Positions 18,359 through 29,823 of a stretch of DNA of 64,000 nt are shown piece by piece (positions within the stretch are counted from its first letter, which is position 1; the number at the start of each line of letters is the position of its first letter). The position numbers were made by a program, and so were the translations under genes. The notes beneath the pieces are model-generated. The model did no database searches, had not been told where the DNA came from, and saw only the letters and a list, made by a program, of their open reading frames with translations. The stretch is from an uncultured Flavobacteriaceae bacterium. Lineage in GTDB: Bacteria; Bacteroidota; Bacteroidia; Flavobacteriales; Flavobacteriaceae. The DNA lies in assembly GCA_947502635.1 (NCBI GenBank), contig CANNAN010000008.1, forward strand, positions 1-64,000. The letters run 5' to 3'.

Positions 18359-18970
18359 ATGAACGCGAAATGGTACTTTAGTACTTTAGTTATTGCCCTC
18401 ACCTTATTAGGTGTATGTCAGGAGCAATTTTCTGTACCAAATCAAGAAATTGTTATGGAGTTTATCTATGAAGAGGTTTCTTCAGACGAAGTTCAAGATG
18501 CTATTGCAGTTGTAAAGAAGCAATTGCAAACTTTAGGAATAGATAACATCCAAGTAGGAAAGAAAGAAGATGGAAGATTAAAAATCACATATTACAGTGA
18601 TGTTAATGTCGCTAGTATAAAAAGAATACTTTCTAAAGAGAAAAACCTGGAACTTGATTACACGCCGTATAATCAAGATGAAAAACACACGGGGTTTCCT
18701 TCTGATGAAAATAAAAACGGTTATAATCTAGATGTATATGAAATCCAAAAAGGAACAGATGGCGAATCTGGTTTAAATGGCACATACGTCGCAGAATTAA
18801 AACACGAGTATGATCGGTTTTCTAACCCCAATCTCTATATAGGTAAAATAGATAGTAGTGATAGGGATCAGGTTGTTAAAGTCGCCTATAAAGTACGTAA
18901 ACATGTTGTCATTACAATAGATGATATGTCTCATCATGTTCCTGATGTTAGAGCAGGACCAACTTCATAA
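18359..18970 (+). CDS. Exported protein with SecD-like N-terminal domain, upstream of secDF
   Basis: The 203-residue protein has a signal peptide or membrane anchor (to about residue 20). A segment AIAVVKKQLQTLGIDNIQVG then recalls the first periplasmic ferredoxin-like fold of SecD (pairs of beta strands around a KKxLxxLG helix). The C-terminal half is hydrophilic with no recognised domain. It precedes secDF on the same strand by about 250 bp. The SecD resemblance is by eye only. It could be an accessory of the Sec system or an unrelated envelope protein. Confidence 0.6.
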   Translation: MNAKWYFSTLVIALTLLGVCQEQFSVPNQEIVMEFIYEEVSSDEVQDAIAVVKKQLQTLGIDNIQVGKKEDGRLKITYYSDVNVASIKRILSKEKNLELDYTPYNQDEKHTGFPSDENKNGYNLDVYEIQKGTDGESGLNGTYVAELKHEYDRFSNPNLYIGKIDSSDRDQVVKVAYKVRKHVVITIDDMSHHVPDVRAGPTS

Positions 18971-19217
18971 AGGGAATTCTTAACCTTAATTAAATAGTGC
19001 TTTTACTTTTCATATAGTGCATAAATAAAAATGCTTCTAGAAAAGAAATAGAAATTTAAAAAGCATTTCCCAAAAAAATAAAAATATAATAAGGCTGATT
19101 TTATCATTTATTTGAAAACGATGGGATGTCTTATTTGAATCACAAAAAAAAATGTCAAAATTAGAGTAAGTTATACATTTTACTCATTTTAAAAATTTGA
19201 CCAAAAAAATATATAAA

Positions 19218-22208
19218 ATGCAAAATAAAGGATTAGTAAAACTATTTGCAATTTTGTTCGGATTGGTAAGTATCTATCAATTATCGTTCACATTTAAAGC
19301 AAATCGAATAGAAAGTAATGCCGAGGAAATCGCAATTAATAAAATTCCAGAAACGGAAGCTGATTATCGTGCAAAAAGAAGCCAGGAAGAAGTTAGTTAT
19401 TTAGAGTCTATTGCGACCGATACTGTTTTCAACATTGGTATTTCTAAGTTCACTTATAATCAGGTTAAAGAAAAAGCCATGCCTTTAGGTTTAGATCTTA
19501 AAGGAGGGGTTAGTGTGACTTTACAAATATCTGTTAGAGATATTTTAGAAGGACTAGCTAATAAAAGTAAAGACCCAGCATTTAATAAAGCTTTAGATGA
19601 TGCACAAGAGATTCAAAAAGATGCTCAAGAGTCTTATTTAGAATCTTTTTTCAAAGCTTTTGATGCTGTTAAAGGAGATACAAAGTTGGCTTCACCAGAT
19701 ATTTTTTACACAAAAGATTTGGATGGTGAAATAAATGGTAATATGTCTGATGATGAGGTTAAACAAGTCATTGAGCAAAAAGTAGATGAGTCCATAGTTT
19801 CAGCTTTTGAAGTATTACGTAAGCGTATTGATGAATTTGGAGTAACACAACCTACTATTCAGCGTCTTGGTAATTCTGGTCGTATTTTAGTTGAATTACC
19901 AGGTGTTAAAGATAAAGAACGTGCTATAAGATTACTGCAAAATACAGCACAACTAGAATTTTGGGATGCTTATAAAGGCGAACAATTTTTTAGCTTTTTA
20001 GCACAAGCTAACGAAGTTTTAAAAGAATCTGTTAAACCTGAAGCAACTAAAGAAGAGCAAGAACCTCAAGATGGAGAAAGCACGGAAGATGATACTATTG
20101 ATGATCTTTTAGGAGATGCAACAACAGATTCTACTGCTGTTAAAACTGAAAACAATCCTATTTTTGACTTATTTAGAGGACAAGGTTATCAGGGAGGTCC
20201 TGTTATTGGGAGATTTGAACTTAAAGATAAAGCAATACTTCTAGATTATTTAAACAGACCTGAAGTAAGAGCACTACTTCCAGCTGAACAACGTTATGCT
20301 AAATTTGTTTTTGGGAAACCAGAAGAAGATAGCGAAATAGTAGACTTATATGCTTTAATAGGAAATAGAGATAATACACCTCCGTTAAGTGGAGCCGTTA
20401 TTGTTGATGCCCGTAATCAATTTGACGCTGCAAATAGATCTGAAGTTTCTATGCAAATGAATGCAAAAGGTGCTAAAATCTGGGAAGAAATGACTGGTAA
20501 AGCATACAATCAACAAAGTCAAATAGCGATTGTTTTAGACGATATTGTGTATTCTGCACCAGGCGTAACAACAGGACCTATTGCTGGAGGTAATTCTTCA
20601 ATTTCTGGAAATTTCACATTAAATGAAGCGGTCGATTTAGCAAACGTATTACGTGCAGGTAAATTACCTGCATCTGCAGATATTATTCAAAGTGAAGTTG
20701 TTGGTCCATCACTTGGTCAAGAAGCTATTGATAGTGGTAGTACATCATTCTTAATAGCATTAGCGCTAGTCTTAATATGGATGGTGTTTTATTATGGTAA
20801 AGCAGGTGGTTTTGCAGATGTTGCCATGTTGTTAAATATATTATTAATCTTTGGTATTTTATCAGGATTAGGGGCTGTTTTAACCTTGCCAGGTATTGCA
20901 GGTATTGTGTTAACAATTGGTATGTCGGTAGATGCGAACGTACTTATATTTGAGCGTATTCGAGAAGAATTAACTAAAGGAAAAGGGCAAAAAGAAGCTA
21001 TTAAAGATGGATTTAGTAATGCCTTGTCTTCAATTTTAGATGCGAACATTACGACTGGTTTAACAGCATTAATTTTATTTATATTTGGTTCTGGACCCAT
21101 TAAAGGATTTGCGACTACGTTATTAATAGGTATAGGTACTTCTTTATTTACAGCTATATTTATTACTAGATTATTAATTGATTGGTATGCGAATAAAGGT
21201 GGTCAATTAGATTTCTCTACGGCTGTTACAAAAAAACTATTCAGAAATATAAATATCGAATTCTTACAGAAACGTAAAATAGCTTATATCATTTCTGGTG
21301 CTTTTATTGTGTTAAGTTTAGGATCTTTGTTTACTAATAGTTTAGATCAAGGTGTAGACTTTGTTGGAGGACGAACTTATCAAGTACGTTTTGCTCAAGA
21401 TGTTAGCGCCACAGAAATTACAGATGTATTATCAAAGCCAGAAGTTTTTGGTAGTGCTGATGCTAAGACTTTTGGTGACGCCAATCAGTTAAAAATTACG
21501 ACAAAGTATCAAGTAAATGAGACAGGAGCCGAGGTAGATGAAGCTATTAGAAGGTCATTATTTGACGCATTACAATCGCATTTAGAAGGTCTGTCTTATG
21601 AGGATTTTATTAGCGACTCTGACACTAAAACTGTTGGTTTAATGAAATATTATAAGGTAAGCCCAACTATTGCAGATGATATTAAGAAAGCATCTTTCTG
21701 GGCCATTTTAGGATCTTTAATCGTTGTTTTCCTTTATATTTTGATTCGTTTTAAAAGATGGCAATTCTCTTTAGGAGCAGTTGCAGCAGTATTCCATGAT
21801 GTGTTAATCGTATTAGGAATATTCTCTTTAACTTATAAGTTTATGCCATTTAATATGGAAATAGACCAAGCATTTATTGCAGCTATATTAACGGTTATTG
21901 GTTATTCATTAAATGATACCGTGGTTGTGTTTGATAGAATTCGTGAATTCTTTAATGACCATGCTAATTGGGAGTTTAATCGCGTTGTAAATGTATCACT
22001 TAGTAGTACATTAAGTAGAACATTGAATACCTCTTTAACTACTTTAGTTGTGTTATTAGCTATCTTTATTTTTGGTGGAGACTCGATTAGAGGTTTTATG
22101 TTTGCCTTAATAGTAGGTGTTATAGTAGGAACGTATTCATCTTTATTTATTGCAACACCAATAATGTATGATACGGTAAAAAAACTAGAAGATAAGAAGA
22201 AGGAATAA
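19218..22208 (+). CDS. secDF: SecDF fusion, protein translocase accessory subunit
   Basis: This is a 996-residue single-chain SecDF. The SecD half (to about 640) has a first membrane helix, a large periplasmic region with LGLDLKGGVSVTLQ and EVLRKRIDEFGVTQPTIQRLG, and membrane motifs GMSVDANVLIFERIREEL. The SecF half starts near IEFLQKRKIAYIISG, with GVDFVGGRTYQV and TVIGYSLNDTVVVFDRIREF. It uses proton motive force to pull exported proteins through SecYEG. The ATG at 19218 is chosen over a TTG 21 bp upstream because MQNKGLVKLF is the usual flavobacterial start. Confidence 0.96.
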   Translation: MQNKGLVKLFAILFGLVSIYQLSFTFKANRIESNAEEIAINKIPETEADYRAKRSQEEVSYLESIATDTVFNIGISKFTYNQVKEKAMPLGLDLKGGVSVTLQISVRDILEGLANKSKDPAFNKALDDAQEIQKDAQESYLESFFKAFDAVKGDTKLASPDIFYTKDLDGEINGNMSDDEVKQVIEQKVDESIVSAFEVLRKRIDEFGVTQPTIQRLGNSGRILVELPGVKDKERAIRLLQNTAQLEFWDAYKGEQFFSFLAQANEVLKESVKPEATKEEQEPQDGESTEDDTIDDLLGDATTDSTAVKTENNPIFDLFRGQGYQGGPVIGRFELKDKAILLDYLNRPEVRALLPAEQRYAKFVFGKPEEDSEIVDLYALIGNRDNTPPLSGAVIVDARNQFDAANRSEVSMQMNAKGAKIWEEMTGKAYNQQSQIAIVLDDIVYSAPGVTTGPIAGGNSSISGNFTLNEAVDLANVLRAGKLPASADIIQSEVVGPSLGQEAIDSGSTSFLIALALVLIWMVFYYGKAGGFADVAMLLNILLIFGILSGLGAVLTLPGIAGIVLTIGMSVDANVLIFERIREELTKGKGQKEAIKDGFSNALSSILDANITTGLTALILFIFGSGPIKGFATTLLIGIGTSLFTAIFITRLLIDWYANKGGQLDFSTAVTKKLFRNINIEFLQKRKIAYIISGAFIVLSLGSLFTNSLDQGVDFVGGRTYQVRFAQDVSATEITDVLSKPEVFGSADAKTFGDANQLKITTKYQVNETGAEVDEAIRRSLFDALQSHLEGLSYEDFISDSDTKTVGLMKYYKVSPTIADDIKKASFWAILGSLIVVFLYILIRFKRWQFSLGAVAAVFHDVLIVLGIFSLTYKFMPFNMEIDQAFIAAILTVIGYSLNDTVVVFDRIREFFNDHANWEFNRVVNVSLSSTLSRTLNTSLTTLVVLLAIFIFGGDSIRGFMFALIVGVIVGTYSSLFIATPIMYDTVKKLEDKKKE

Positions 22209-22240
22209 AAACTAACTTAAATTATTTTTCTTCATAATGA

Positions 22241-22271
22241 AAGCCCGTCAACATTCGTTGATGGGTTTTTT
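22241..22271 (+). terminator. Intrinsic terminator of secDF
   Basis: AAGCCCGTCAAC and GTTGATGGGTTT (22241-22268, one mismatch/G-U) around an ATTC loop, followed by T residues. Confidence 0.85.
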
Positions 22272-22441
22272 ATTTCTATTTCGTGTTTGTTTCAAGACAA
22301 ACATTACAGAAATTCATGAAATTGAAGTGCTTAGACTGCTCAGCTTATACAGAAGTGATAATGTATTTGGGTTACATAATTAATAAACAATAAGGTTTGT
22401 TTATATCGAACTGATATTTATTAAGTAGAAATAATGTTTCT

Positions 22442-22708
22442 TTATTGTCCAGATAGAAAGTAACTATTCACCAAGTCTATGTACAGGCGTTTAGCTTCAT
22501 CTTCGCTTATGTTTTTAGCTTGAAATAGCGCGTTGGTTTTAAAAGCATTGATTATAGGTTTTTTACTTTTGGGTCTACCATAGTCGTTGGTAGCTTTTTT
22601 ATAGTATGCGTAAAGTTTTAAAAGTGTATCAGCAGGAAAAGGTTTCGTATGCGCGTTTACCCTACTAACAGCATTTTGAAATTCTATATCTAAATCTTTA
22701 CTGGTCAT
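22442..22708 (-). CDS. Acyl-CoA-binding protein
   Basis: The 88-residue protein matches the four-helix ACBP fold: LDIEFQNAVSRVN, LLKLYAYYKKAT, and KPIINAFKTNALFQAKNISEDEAKRLYIDLV. The conserved Tyr and Lys residues that hold the CoA 3'-phosphate are present. ACBP buffers and delivers long-chain acyl-CoA. Its start overlaps the stop of psd by one base (TAATG), tying it to phospholipid synthesis genes. Confidence 0.9.
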   Translation of the reverse strand: MTSKDLDIEFQNAVSRVNAHTKPFPADTLLKLYAYYKKATNDYGRPKSKKPIINAFKTNALFQAKNISEDEAKRLYIDLVNSYFLSGQ

Positions 22709-23358
22709 TAAACTTCTGCAATAACACTTTCACCACCTCGAACTTTTTGGTTAAGTTCAACTTTAATATTTGTATCTAAAGGCAAATATAAATCGACTCT
22801 AGAGCCAAATTTTATAAAACCAGAGTCTTCACCTTGTGTAGCCTTATCATTTAGTTTAGCATAGTTTACTATACGTTTTGCCAAGGCACCTGCAATTTGC
22901 CTGTACAATACTTTGCCATAAGTCTCATTTTCAACAACAACTGTAGTGCGTTCATTTTCTTCACTAGCTTTTGGATGCCATGCGACTAGGTATTTGCCTG
23001 GATGGTATTTGCTAAAAATAACACTGCCACCAATTGGATAACGAGTAACATGTACATTTATTGGAGACATAAAGACGCTTACTTGTAAACGTTTTTCTTT
23101 AAAATATTCTTTTTCAAAAACTTCCTCAATTACGACAACTTTGCCATCAACAGGAGAAACTACTTGTTTGTTATTAGCTATAGTATTTCGTTTTGGATTT
23201 CTAAAAAACTGAAGTATAAGTACTAAAAACACAAGTAAAACGATCAGAATGAGAGTTCTTAACCATTGAATTTCAATAAAATTGTCAACCAATAGAAAAG
23301 ATGTAATAATAATTACAAAAGTTATAAATATAATTTTATGGCCTTCTTTATGAAACAT
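22708..23358 (-). CDS. psd: Phosphatidylserine decarboxylase family protein
   Basis: The 216-residue protein has two N-terminal membrane helices and the core VVSPVDGKVVVIEEV. MSPINVHVTRYPIGG follows, and near the C-terminus IKFGSRVDLYLP contains the Gly-Ser pair where these enzymes self-cleave to form the pyruvoyl group. It is the short Bacteroidota/archaeal-type PSD, making phosphatidylethanolamine. It overlaps cdsA by 11 bp upstream and the ACBP gene by 1 bp downstream, so these form a lipid operon. Confidence 0.93.
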   Translation of the reverse strand: MFHKEGHKIIFITFVIIITSFLLVDNFIEIQWLRTLILIVLLVFLVLILQFFRNPKRNTIANNKQVVSPVDGKVVVIEEVFEKEYFKEKRLQVSVFMSPINVHVTRYPIGGSVIFSKYHPGKYLVAWHPKASEENERTTVVVENETYGKVLYRQIAGALAKRIVNYAKLNDKATQGEDSGFIKFGSRVDLYLPLDTNIKVELNQKVRGGESVIAEV

Positions 23359-24169
23359 ATTGTATAATTCTTAAAAATAAATATATAAATGGAGCTGCAA
23401 AAATAATGCTGTCTAATCGATCTAATAATCCACCATGGCCAGGCATAATTACTCCACTGTCTTTTACGTTAGCTTGTCTTTTAAATTTAGATTCTATCAA
23501 GTCTCCTAAAGTTCCAAATACACTAATAATAATGCTTAAAATAAGCCAGCTTGTAAATCCTAATAGCCCTGTAAAGGTAGCAATAAAATAACTTGCCACG
23601 CATGAAAAAAATAAACCACCAAGAAAACCTTCTACTGTTTTTTTAGGAGAGATTTTTTCAAAAAGCTTTTGTTTTCCAAAATTTTTACCAACTAAATAGG
23701 CAAATGAATCATTCACCCAAACTAAAATGAAAGACCCTAATAATATGTTTGGATTATATTTTTCATGATAATTAGCTATTAAAATTAAAAATACAAAGGC
23801 ACTTGATAAATAAAATGTTGTGAGAATAAAGCGTTTGGAAGCAAAGAGAGGAATTGTTTTTTCTGAAAACAAATCTTTTATTAAAAACAACTCAACAAAA
23901 ATAGTAAGTACCATAAATATTTGAGTAACTTCATCTAACCCTGTATCGGTATTTAAAACTAATTGCCAATACCCAAATACAACGTAGAGCGTAATAAAGA
24001 TAAGGTAAGGGATATAGCTCTTAAGTTGAATGAGTTTTTTAAATTCTCCCAAACAAATCAACCCAAAAATAAAAAAAAGTGCGATCAATAGCTGTTCGTA
24101 ATTCAAGCATAGAATTAATAACAAGACGTAAAGTAGCCCAGAAAGTGATCGAATAAGAATTTCTTTCAT
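23348..24169 (-). CDS. cdsA: Phosphatidate cytidylyltransferase
   Basis: The 273-residue integral membrane enzyme makes CDP-diacylglycerol from phosphatidic acid and CTP. About eight hydrophobic segments are visible. The CDP-DAG synthase signature is near the C-terminus: LGDLIESKFKRQANVKDSG, then the VIMPGHGGLLDRLDSI motif with the catalytic Asp residues. It starts 1 bp after the LUD gene ends and overlaps psd by 11 bp. Confidence 0.95.
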   Translation of the reverse strand: MKEILIRSLSGLLYVLLLILCLNYEQLLIALFFIFGLICLGEFKKLIQLKSYIPYLIFITLYVVFGYWQLVLNTDTGLDEVTQIFMVLTIFVELFLIKDLFSEKTIPLFASKRFILTTFYLSSAFVFLILIANYHEKYNPNILLGSFILVWVNDSFAYLVGKNFGKQKLFEKISPKKTVEGFLGGLFFSCVASYFIATFTGLLGFTSWLILSIIISVFGTLGDLIESKFKRQANVKDSGVIMPGHGGLLDRLDSIIFAAPFIYLFLRIIQYVS

Positions 24170-24170
24170 T

Positions 24171-24779
24171 CTATAAATCTTCTAAAAGTAGTAAGTAAAG
24201 ATTTTTTGCACTACTGCCATAACTTAGAAAATCTTTTTCATCATTGGATTTAAAATGTTTTATGGTTGTAATATTAGTTGGGATTTTTTTTCTGTTTTTA
24301 GATTTTATACCACGTAAACCTTCTCCAATATTTTCAACAATTTGACTTGTTGTAGCAAAGACAATAAAGTTTACAGGTAATTCAGGGAGTTTCTTTTCGA
24401 AAATTTGTTTTGAAGAGATAAGTAGCGACCCATCATTTGCAATAAGATTTTCGCAGGTTGTTAACAAGAAAGTTGATTCATTTATCTTATTCGTATCTTT
24501 TAAATTAGAGTTTTTAAATTTGTTTTTCAAATTCTTGTCAAGAAGTAAAGCTTTTTTCTCTTTCCAATCATTTTCCTCAAGGATGTACTCTAAGTTATGG
24601 AATATTTCGTTTAAATTCTCACAATATAAGAACTTGCCACCATTAGCTTTGAAGTTTATAGTAAACCTTTCATCTATTGGTAGTTTTATCTCAGGCATAT
24701 ATTTGCCTCTATCGTCAGATTTCAATTCTTCCCCTGAACGTTCAGACTTGGAACCAAAAATTTTTCTAAAAAGACTCAT
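24171..24779 (-). CDS. LUD domain-containing protein (LutC/YkgG-like)
   Basis: The 202-residue protein has the LUD-domain pattern: FLYCENLNEIFHNLEYIL, LTTCENLIANDGSLLISSKQ, and ELPVNFIVFATTSQIVENIGEGL. LUD proteins act in lactate use, but in Flavobacteria this stand-alone gene next to ftsH and cdsA has no assigned role. It sits 1 bp before cdsA and follows the ftsH terminator, so readthrough or a weak promoter in 24780-24830 must serve it. Confidence 0.82.
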   Translation of the reverse strand: MSLFRKIFGSKSERSGEELKSDDRGKYMPEIKLPIDERFTINFKANGGKFLYCENLNEIFHNLEYILEENDWKEKKALLLDKNLKNKFKNSNLKDTNKINESTFLLTTCENLIANDGSLLISSKQIFEKKLPELPVNFIVFATTSQIVENIGEGLRGIKSKNRKKIPTNITTIKHFKSNDEKDFLSYGSSAKNLYLLLLEDL

Positions 24780-24828
24780 TTAAGTGGGTTGCTATTAACA
24801 GAATTCTTTTTGAGGTTTATCAAATATA

Positions 24829-24868
24829 AAAAATCTTAAATTAACCGTACGATTAATTTAAGATTTTT
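24829..24868 (-). terminator. Intrinsic terminator between ftsH and the LUD gene
   Basis: Sixteen-base perfect arms (24829-24844 and 24853-24868) around an 8-base loop, with A-run/T-run ends. It follows the ftsH stop by 33 bp. Confidence 0.85.
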
Positions 24869-24901
24869 ACTAAAAGCGTCATAAAATATGTACTTATGAA
24901 G

Positions 24902-26842
<1,941 letters not shown>

Positions 26843-26850
26843 CTGATTTT

Positions 26851-27222
26851 TTAGTAACTATTTTCTATAACTGTTGTTTTTGCATCTCCCCAAAGACTTT
26901 CAATATCATAATACTCTCTTATGTGTTTCTGGAACACATGTACTACAACATTAACGTAGTCTATTAATACCCATTCAGCGTTATCCACTCCTTCGGTATG
27001 CCAAGGATTATCTTTAAGTTCTTTACTTACTTTTTTTTGTATTGAATTAACTATGGCGTTTACTTGTGTGTTTGAAGTTCCTTCACAAATTATAAAGTAA
27101 TCACAAACCGTATTTTCAATTTCTCTTAAATCTAGAATATTTACTTTTTTGCCTTTAACATCTTCAATGCCATTTATTATTACAGATATTAGTTGGTCTG
27201 CGCTTATATTTTCTTTCGCCAT
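26851..27222 (-). CDS. rsfS: Ribosome silencing factor RsfS
   Basis: The 123-residue protein matches RsfS/Iojap: VNILDLREIENTVCDYFIICEGTSNTQ, the PWHTEGVDNAEWVLIDYVNVVVHVF core and REYYDIESLW. It binds ribosomal protein L14 (uL14) and blocks subunit joining when nutrients are low. It is the first gene of an rsfS-ftsH unit, divergent from birA. Confidence 0.95.
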   Translation of the reverse strand: MAKENISADQLISVIINGIEDVKGKKVNILDLREIENTVCDYFIICEGTSNTQVNAIVNSIQKKVSKELKDNPWHTEGVDNAEWVLIDYVNVVVHVFQKHIREYYDIESLWGDAKTTVIENSY

Positions 27223-27241
27223 TAATTTTATTTAATTTATG

Positions 27242-27249
27242 CAAAGTTA
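27242..27249 (-). promoter_or_regulatory. -7 promoter box for rsfS-ftsH
   Basis: On the minus strand this reads TAACTTTG (TAnnTTTG), 19 bp before the rsfS start codon. Confidence 0.55.
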
Positions 27250-27315
27250 TTATTTTTTTAGTTCTTTATACTTTAAAATAGTTATAAGATTTCATAGTGT
27301 CACAATAACTCTAAT

Positions 27316-28047
27316 ATGTTTATAGTCAAACTTAATGCCATTGATTCTACAAATAGCTATTTGCGAAAGCTTAGTGCTGAAGAAATAGTACAAGATTATA
27401 TGACTGTTATCGCAAAAGAACAAACGAATGGGCGTGGACAAATGGGGACTGTCTGGAGTTCTCAATCAGCTAAAAATCTCACATTTAGCGTATTTAAGGA
27501 TGTGTCTCAGTTTGATTTAGAACATCCTTTTTATATTAGTATTGTTACTTCTTTGGCTTTACTAAAAACACTTCAATTTTTTTCAATTTCCCGATTAAGC
27601 ATAAAATGGCCAAACGACATTTTGTCAGAAGACAAGAAAATTTGTGGCATTTTAATAGAAAATGTCATAAAACAAAATAATATTAATGCCTCTATTATTG
27701 GAGTTGGTTTAAATGTAAATCAAACTGAGTTTAAAAATTTACCAAAAGCTTCGTCGTTAAAAATTATATCAGGAAAGGTTTTTGATTTAGATGAAATAGT
27801 TCATGTTATTTTAAAAAACCTAAAGCATTATTTCCTCCTTTTGAAAAAAGGACATTATGATATTTTAAAAAATGATTATGAAACGTACTTATTCAGAAAA
27901 AATAAACCTTCAACATTTAAAGATGAAGAAGGCGTTGTCTTTTCTGGCTTTATAAAAGGAATTTCCATGTCTGGAAACCTACAGGTTTTGTTAGAAGATG
28001 CTATTATAAAAGAGTTTGATTTAAAAGAAATACAGCTTTTATACTAA
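27316..28047 (+). CDS. birA: Biotin--[acetyl-CoA carboxylase] ligase, catalytic type without HTH
   Basis: The 243-residue enzyme attaches biotin to carrier proteins. It shows the early IDSTNSYLR, then NGRGQMGTVWSS (the GRGRxGxxW biotinyl-AMP loop, with Gln-Met in place of the usual basic pair), LSIKWPNDIL, KICGILIEN and GVGLNVNQ. There is no N-terminal winged helix, so it is not expected to repress transcription. Its last 4 bases overlap the convergent SRPBCC gene. Confidence 0.93.
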   Translation: MFIVKLNAIDSTNSYLRKLSAEEIVQDYMTVIAKEQTNGRGQMGTVWSSQSAKNLTFSVFKDVSQFDLEHPFYISIVTSLALLKTLQFFSISRLSIKWPNDILSEDKKICGILIENVIKQNNINASIIGVGLNVNQTEFKNLPKASSLKIISGKVFDLDEIVHVILKNLKHYFLLLKKGHYDILKNDYETYLFRKNKPSTFKDEEGVVFSGFIKGISMSGNLQVLLEDAIIKEFDLKEIQLLY

Positions 28048-28439
28048 ATAGCATTTGGGATACTGGTAGCAAGGGTTTCAATAAATTTACTAATAGGGCC
28101 TTTTATCATCATTGCCATCATAGGATTAAAGTCTCCCGTAAATTCTAATTGAACTTCGCTCAAAGTTTCATTAACTTCAACAATATTTGCAACAAGTGAA
28201 AAATCTAATTTTCCACCAGCTGCACCTAAAATTATTTTATTTGGAGCTATAGCTTCTTTCTTTTTAAGAATAATCTCAGGCATACCTTTTAAGGCAAATA
28301 AGAATTTGTCATTTTCTAAAACTTCAAACTTACTAATGTTTTCAGGCATTAAAGATTCAAAATTTTTAACATCAGATAAAAAGTCAAAGACCTCTTGAGG
28401 CGATTTGCTAACATTAATTTTTGGAGATTCTAAATTCAT
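28044..28439 (-). CDS. SRPBCC-fold protein
   Basis: The 131-residue protein has the START/SRPBCC pattern: an opening strand with SPQEVFDFLSDVKNFESLMPE, alternating strands, then a long C-terminal helix with KGPISKFIETLATSIP. Such proteins bind hydrophobic ligands, but none can be named. It ends convergent with birA and lies 25 bp downstream of pyrE on the same strand. Confidence 0.8.
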   Translation of the reverse strand: MNLESPKINVSKSPQEVFDFLSDVKNFESLMPENISKFEVLENDKFLFALKGMPEIILKKKEAIAPNKIILGAAGGKLDFSLVANIVEVNETLSEVQLEFTGDFNPMMAMMIKGPISKFIETLATSIPNAI

Positions 28440-28464
28440 TAATTTTTGTTTTAGTAATAGTATA

Positions 28465-29109
28465 TCAATTAGCGTTCCATTCTGCGGGATTGCTGTTCCA
28501 TTCAGACAATGTCTTTAACTCTTTTTCGGAAATGTAATTAGTATCTAAAGCTTGTTCTAATAAACTTTCGTAGTTACTAAGTGTTAGTAGTTCGATACGC
28601 TCTTTATTAAAATTTTCGGAAGCAACTTCAAAACCATAAGTAAAAATGGCAATCATACCTTTTACGTTTATGTGAGCTTCTTTTAAGGCTTTTACAGCAT
28701 TTAAACTACTTTTTCCTGTACTAATTAAGTCTTCAACTACTACTACATTTTGTCCGCCTTCAATAAAACCTTCTATTTGGTTTTTTCTTCCATGTCCTTT
28801 AGCATCTGGTCTAACATAAATAAAAGGCAATCCTAAATAATCAGCAACGAGCATACCTATACCTATAGCACCTGTTGCTACACCAGCAATGGCATCAGGT
28901 TTGCCGTATTGTTTTTCAATTTGCTTACCCATTGTTTCACTAATGTAATTTCGAATTAGTGGAAATGATAATATGATCCGATTGTCACAATAAATTGGTG
29001 ATTTCCATCCAGATGCCCATGTAAAAGGATCAGTTGGATTAAGCTTTATAGCATTAACTTGTAATAAAACTTCGGCTGTTTTTTTTGCGGTTTCTTTGTT
29101 AAAAATCAT
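28465..29109 (-). CDS. pyrE: Orotate phosphoribosyltransferase
   Basis: The 214-residue enzyme makes orotidine 5'-phosphate from orotate and PRPP in pyrimidine synthesis. Visible motifs are FTWASGWKSPIYCDNR, AGVATGAIGIG, FIYVRPDAKGHGRKNQIEG, and the PRPP-binding VVVVEDLISTGKSSLNAV. It probably forms a two-gene unit with the SRPBCC gene, divergent from the NUDIX gene. Confidence 0.96.
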   Translation of the reverse strand: MIFNKETAKKTAEVLLQVNAIKLNPTDPFTWASGWKSPIYCDNRIILSFPLIRNYISETMGKQIEKQYGKPDAIAGVATGAIGIGMLVADYLGLPFIYVRPDAKGHGRKNQIEGFIEGGQNVVVVEDLISTGKSSLNAVKALKEAHINVKGMIAIFTYGFEVASENFNKERIELLTLSNYESLLEQALDTNYISEKELKTLSEWNSNPAEWNAN

Positions 29110-29241
29110 GAGAACAAAATTACATATAAATTTAGTTTTACCTAAAGGTTGTCTTACGAATAAAAAATATTTTTTTCAACAATGAGTAGATTATTACTAA
29201 AAATGATATTTTTACCGTATTGTAATTGTTAGTTATAAAGC

Positions 29242-29823
29242 ATGTTTAAAGTTTTTGTTGGGGATAAACCTATTATATTAACAACTAAAGTTGAGAAAGA
29301 AGCCAACTTTAAAAATTATTTACTGGATACTGTTAATATTGGAAAAGTTATAAAGGAACTAAGCACAACTTCTTTAAAAGAAGTACGTCTTATTCATAAA
29401 AAAGAAGACAAACTTCTTAAAAAATTCTTAAAGAAGTTACCTAATGTTATAGCTGGTGGAGGTAAAGTATATAATGAGAATAAAGATATTTTATTTATTT
29501 ACAGAAATGATAAATGGGACTTACCAAAAGGAAAGGTAGAGGGAAATGAAACTATAGAGAAAACAGCAATCCGCGAAGTGTCTGAAGAAACAGGGGTTGG
29601 TGGACTGGAAATTATTAAGCCTTTAGAAACGACCTATCATATTTTTAAACGTAGTGGGCGGCATAAAATAAAAATCACTTATTGGTTTGAAATGAAAACG
29701 AACTTCAACGGTGATTTGTTTGCCCAAGAAGAAGAAGGAATAACCAAAGTTGAATGGCTAAATAAAAACCAAGCTAAGGATGCTCTAGGGAACTCTTATG
29801 CTAATATTAAATTATTGGTATAA
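29242..29823 (+). CDS. NUDIX hydrolase
   Basis: The 193-residue protein has a NUDIX box in GKVEGNETIEKTAIREVSEETGV (about residues 92-114), fitting Gx5Ex7REUxEExGU. An N-terminal domain of about 65 residues precedes it. The substrate cannot be named. It is divergent from pyrE. Confidence 0.88.
   Translation: MFKVFVGDKPIILTTKVEKEANFKNYLLDTVNIGKVIKELSTTSLKEVRLIHKKEDKLLKKFLKKLPNVIAGGGKVYNENKDILFIYRNDKWDLPKGKVEGNETIEKTAIREVSEETGVGGLEIIKPLETTYHIFKRSGRHKIKITYWFEMKTNFNGDLFAQEEEGITKVEWLNKNQAKDALGNSYANIKLLV

Noticed and set aside
22442-24779. Toxin-antitoxin or defence reading of the short overlapping genes
   Set aside because: All four proteins match lipid or housekeeping families (ACBP, PSD, CdsA, LUD).
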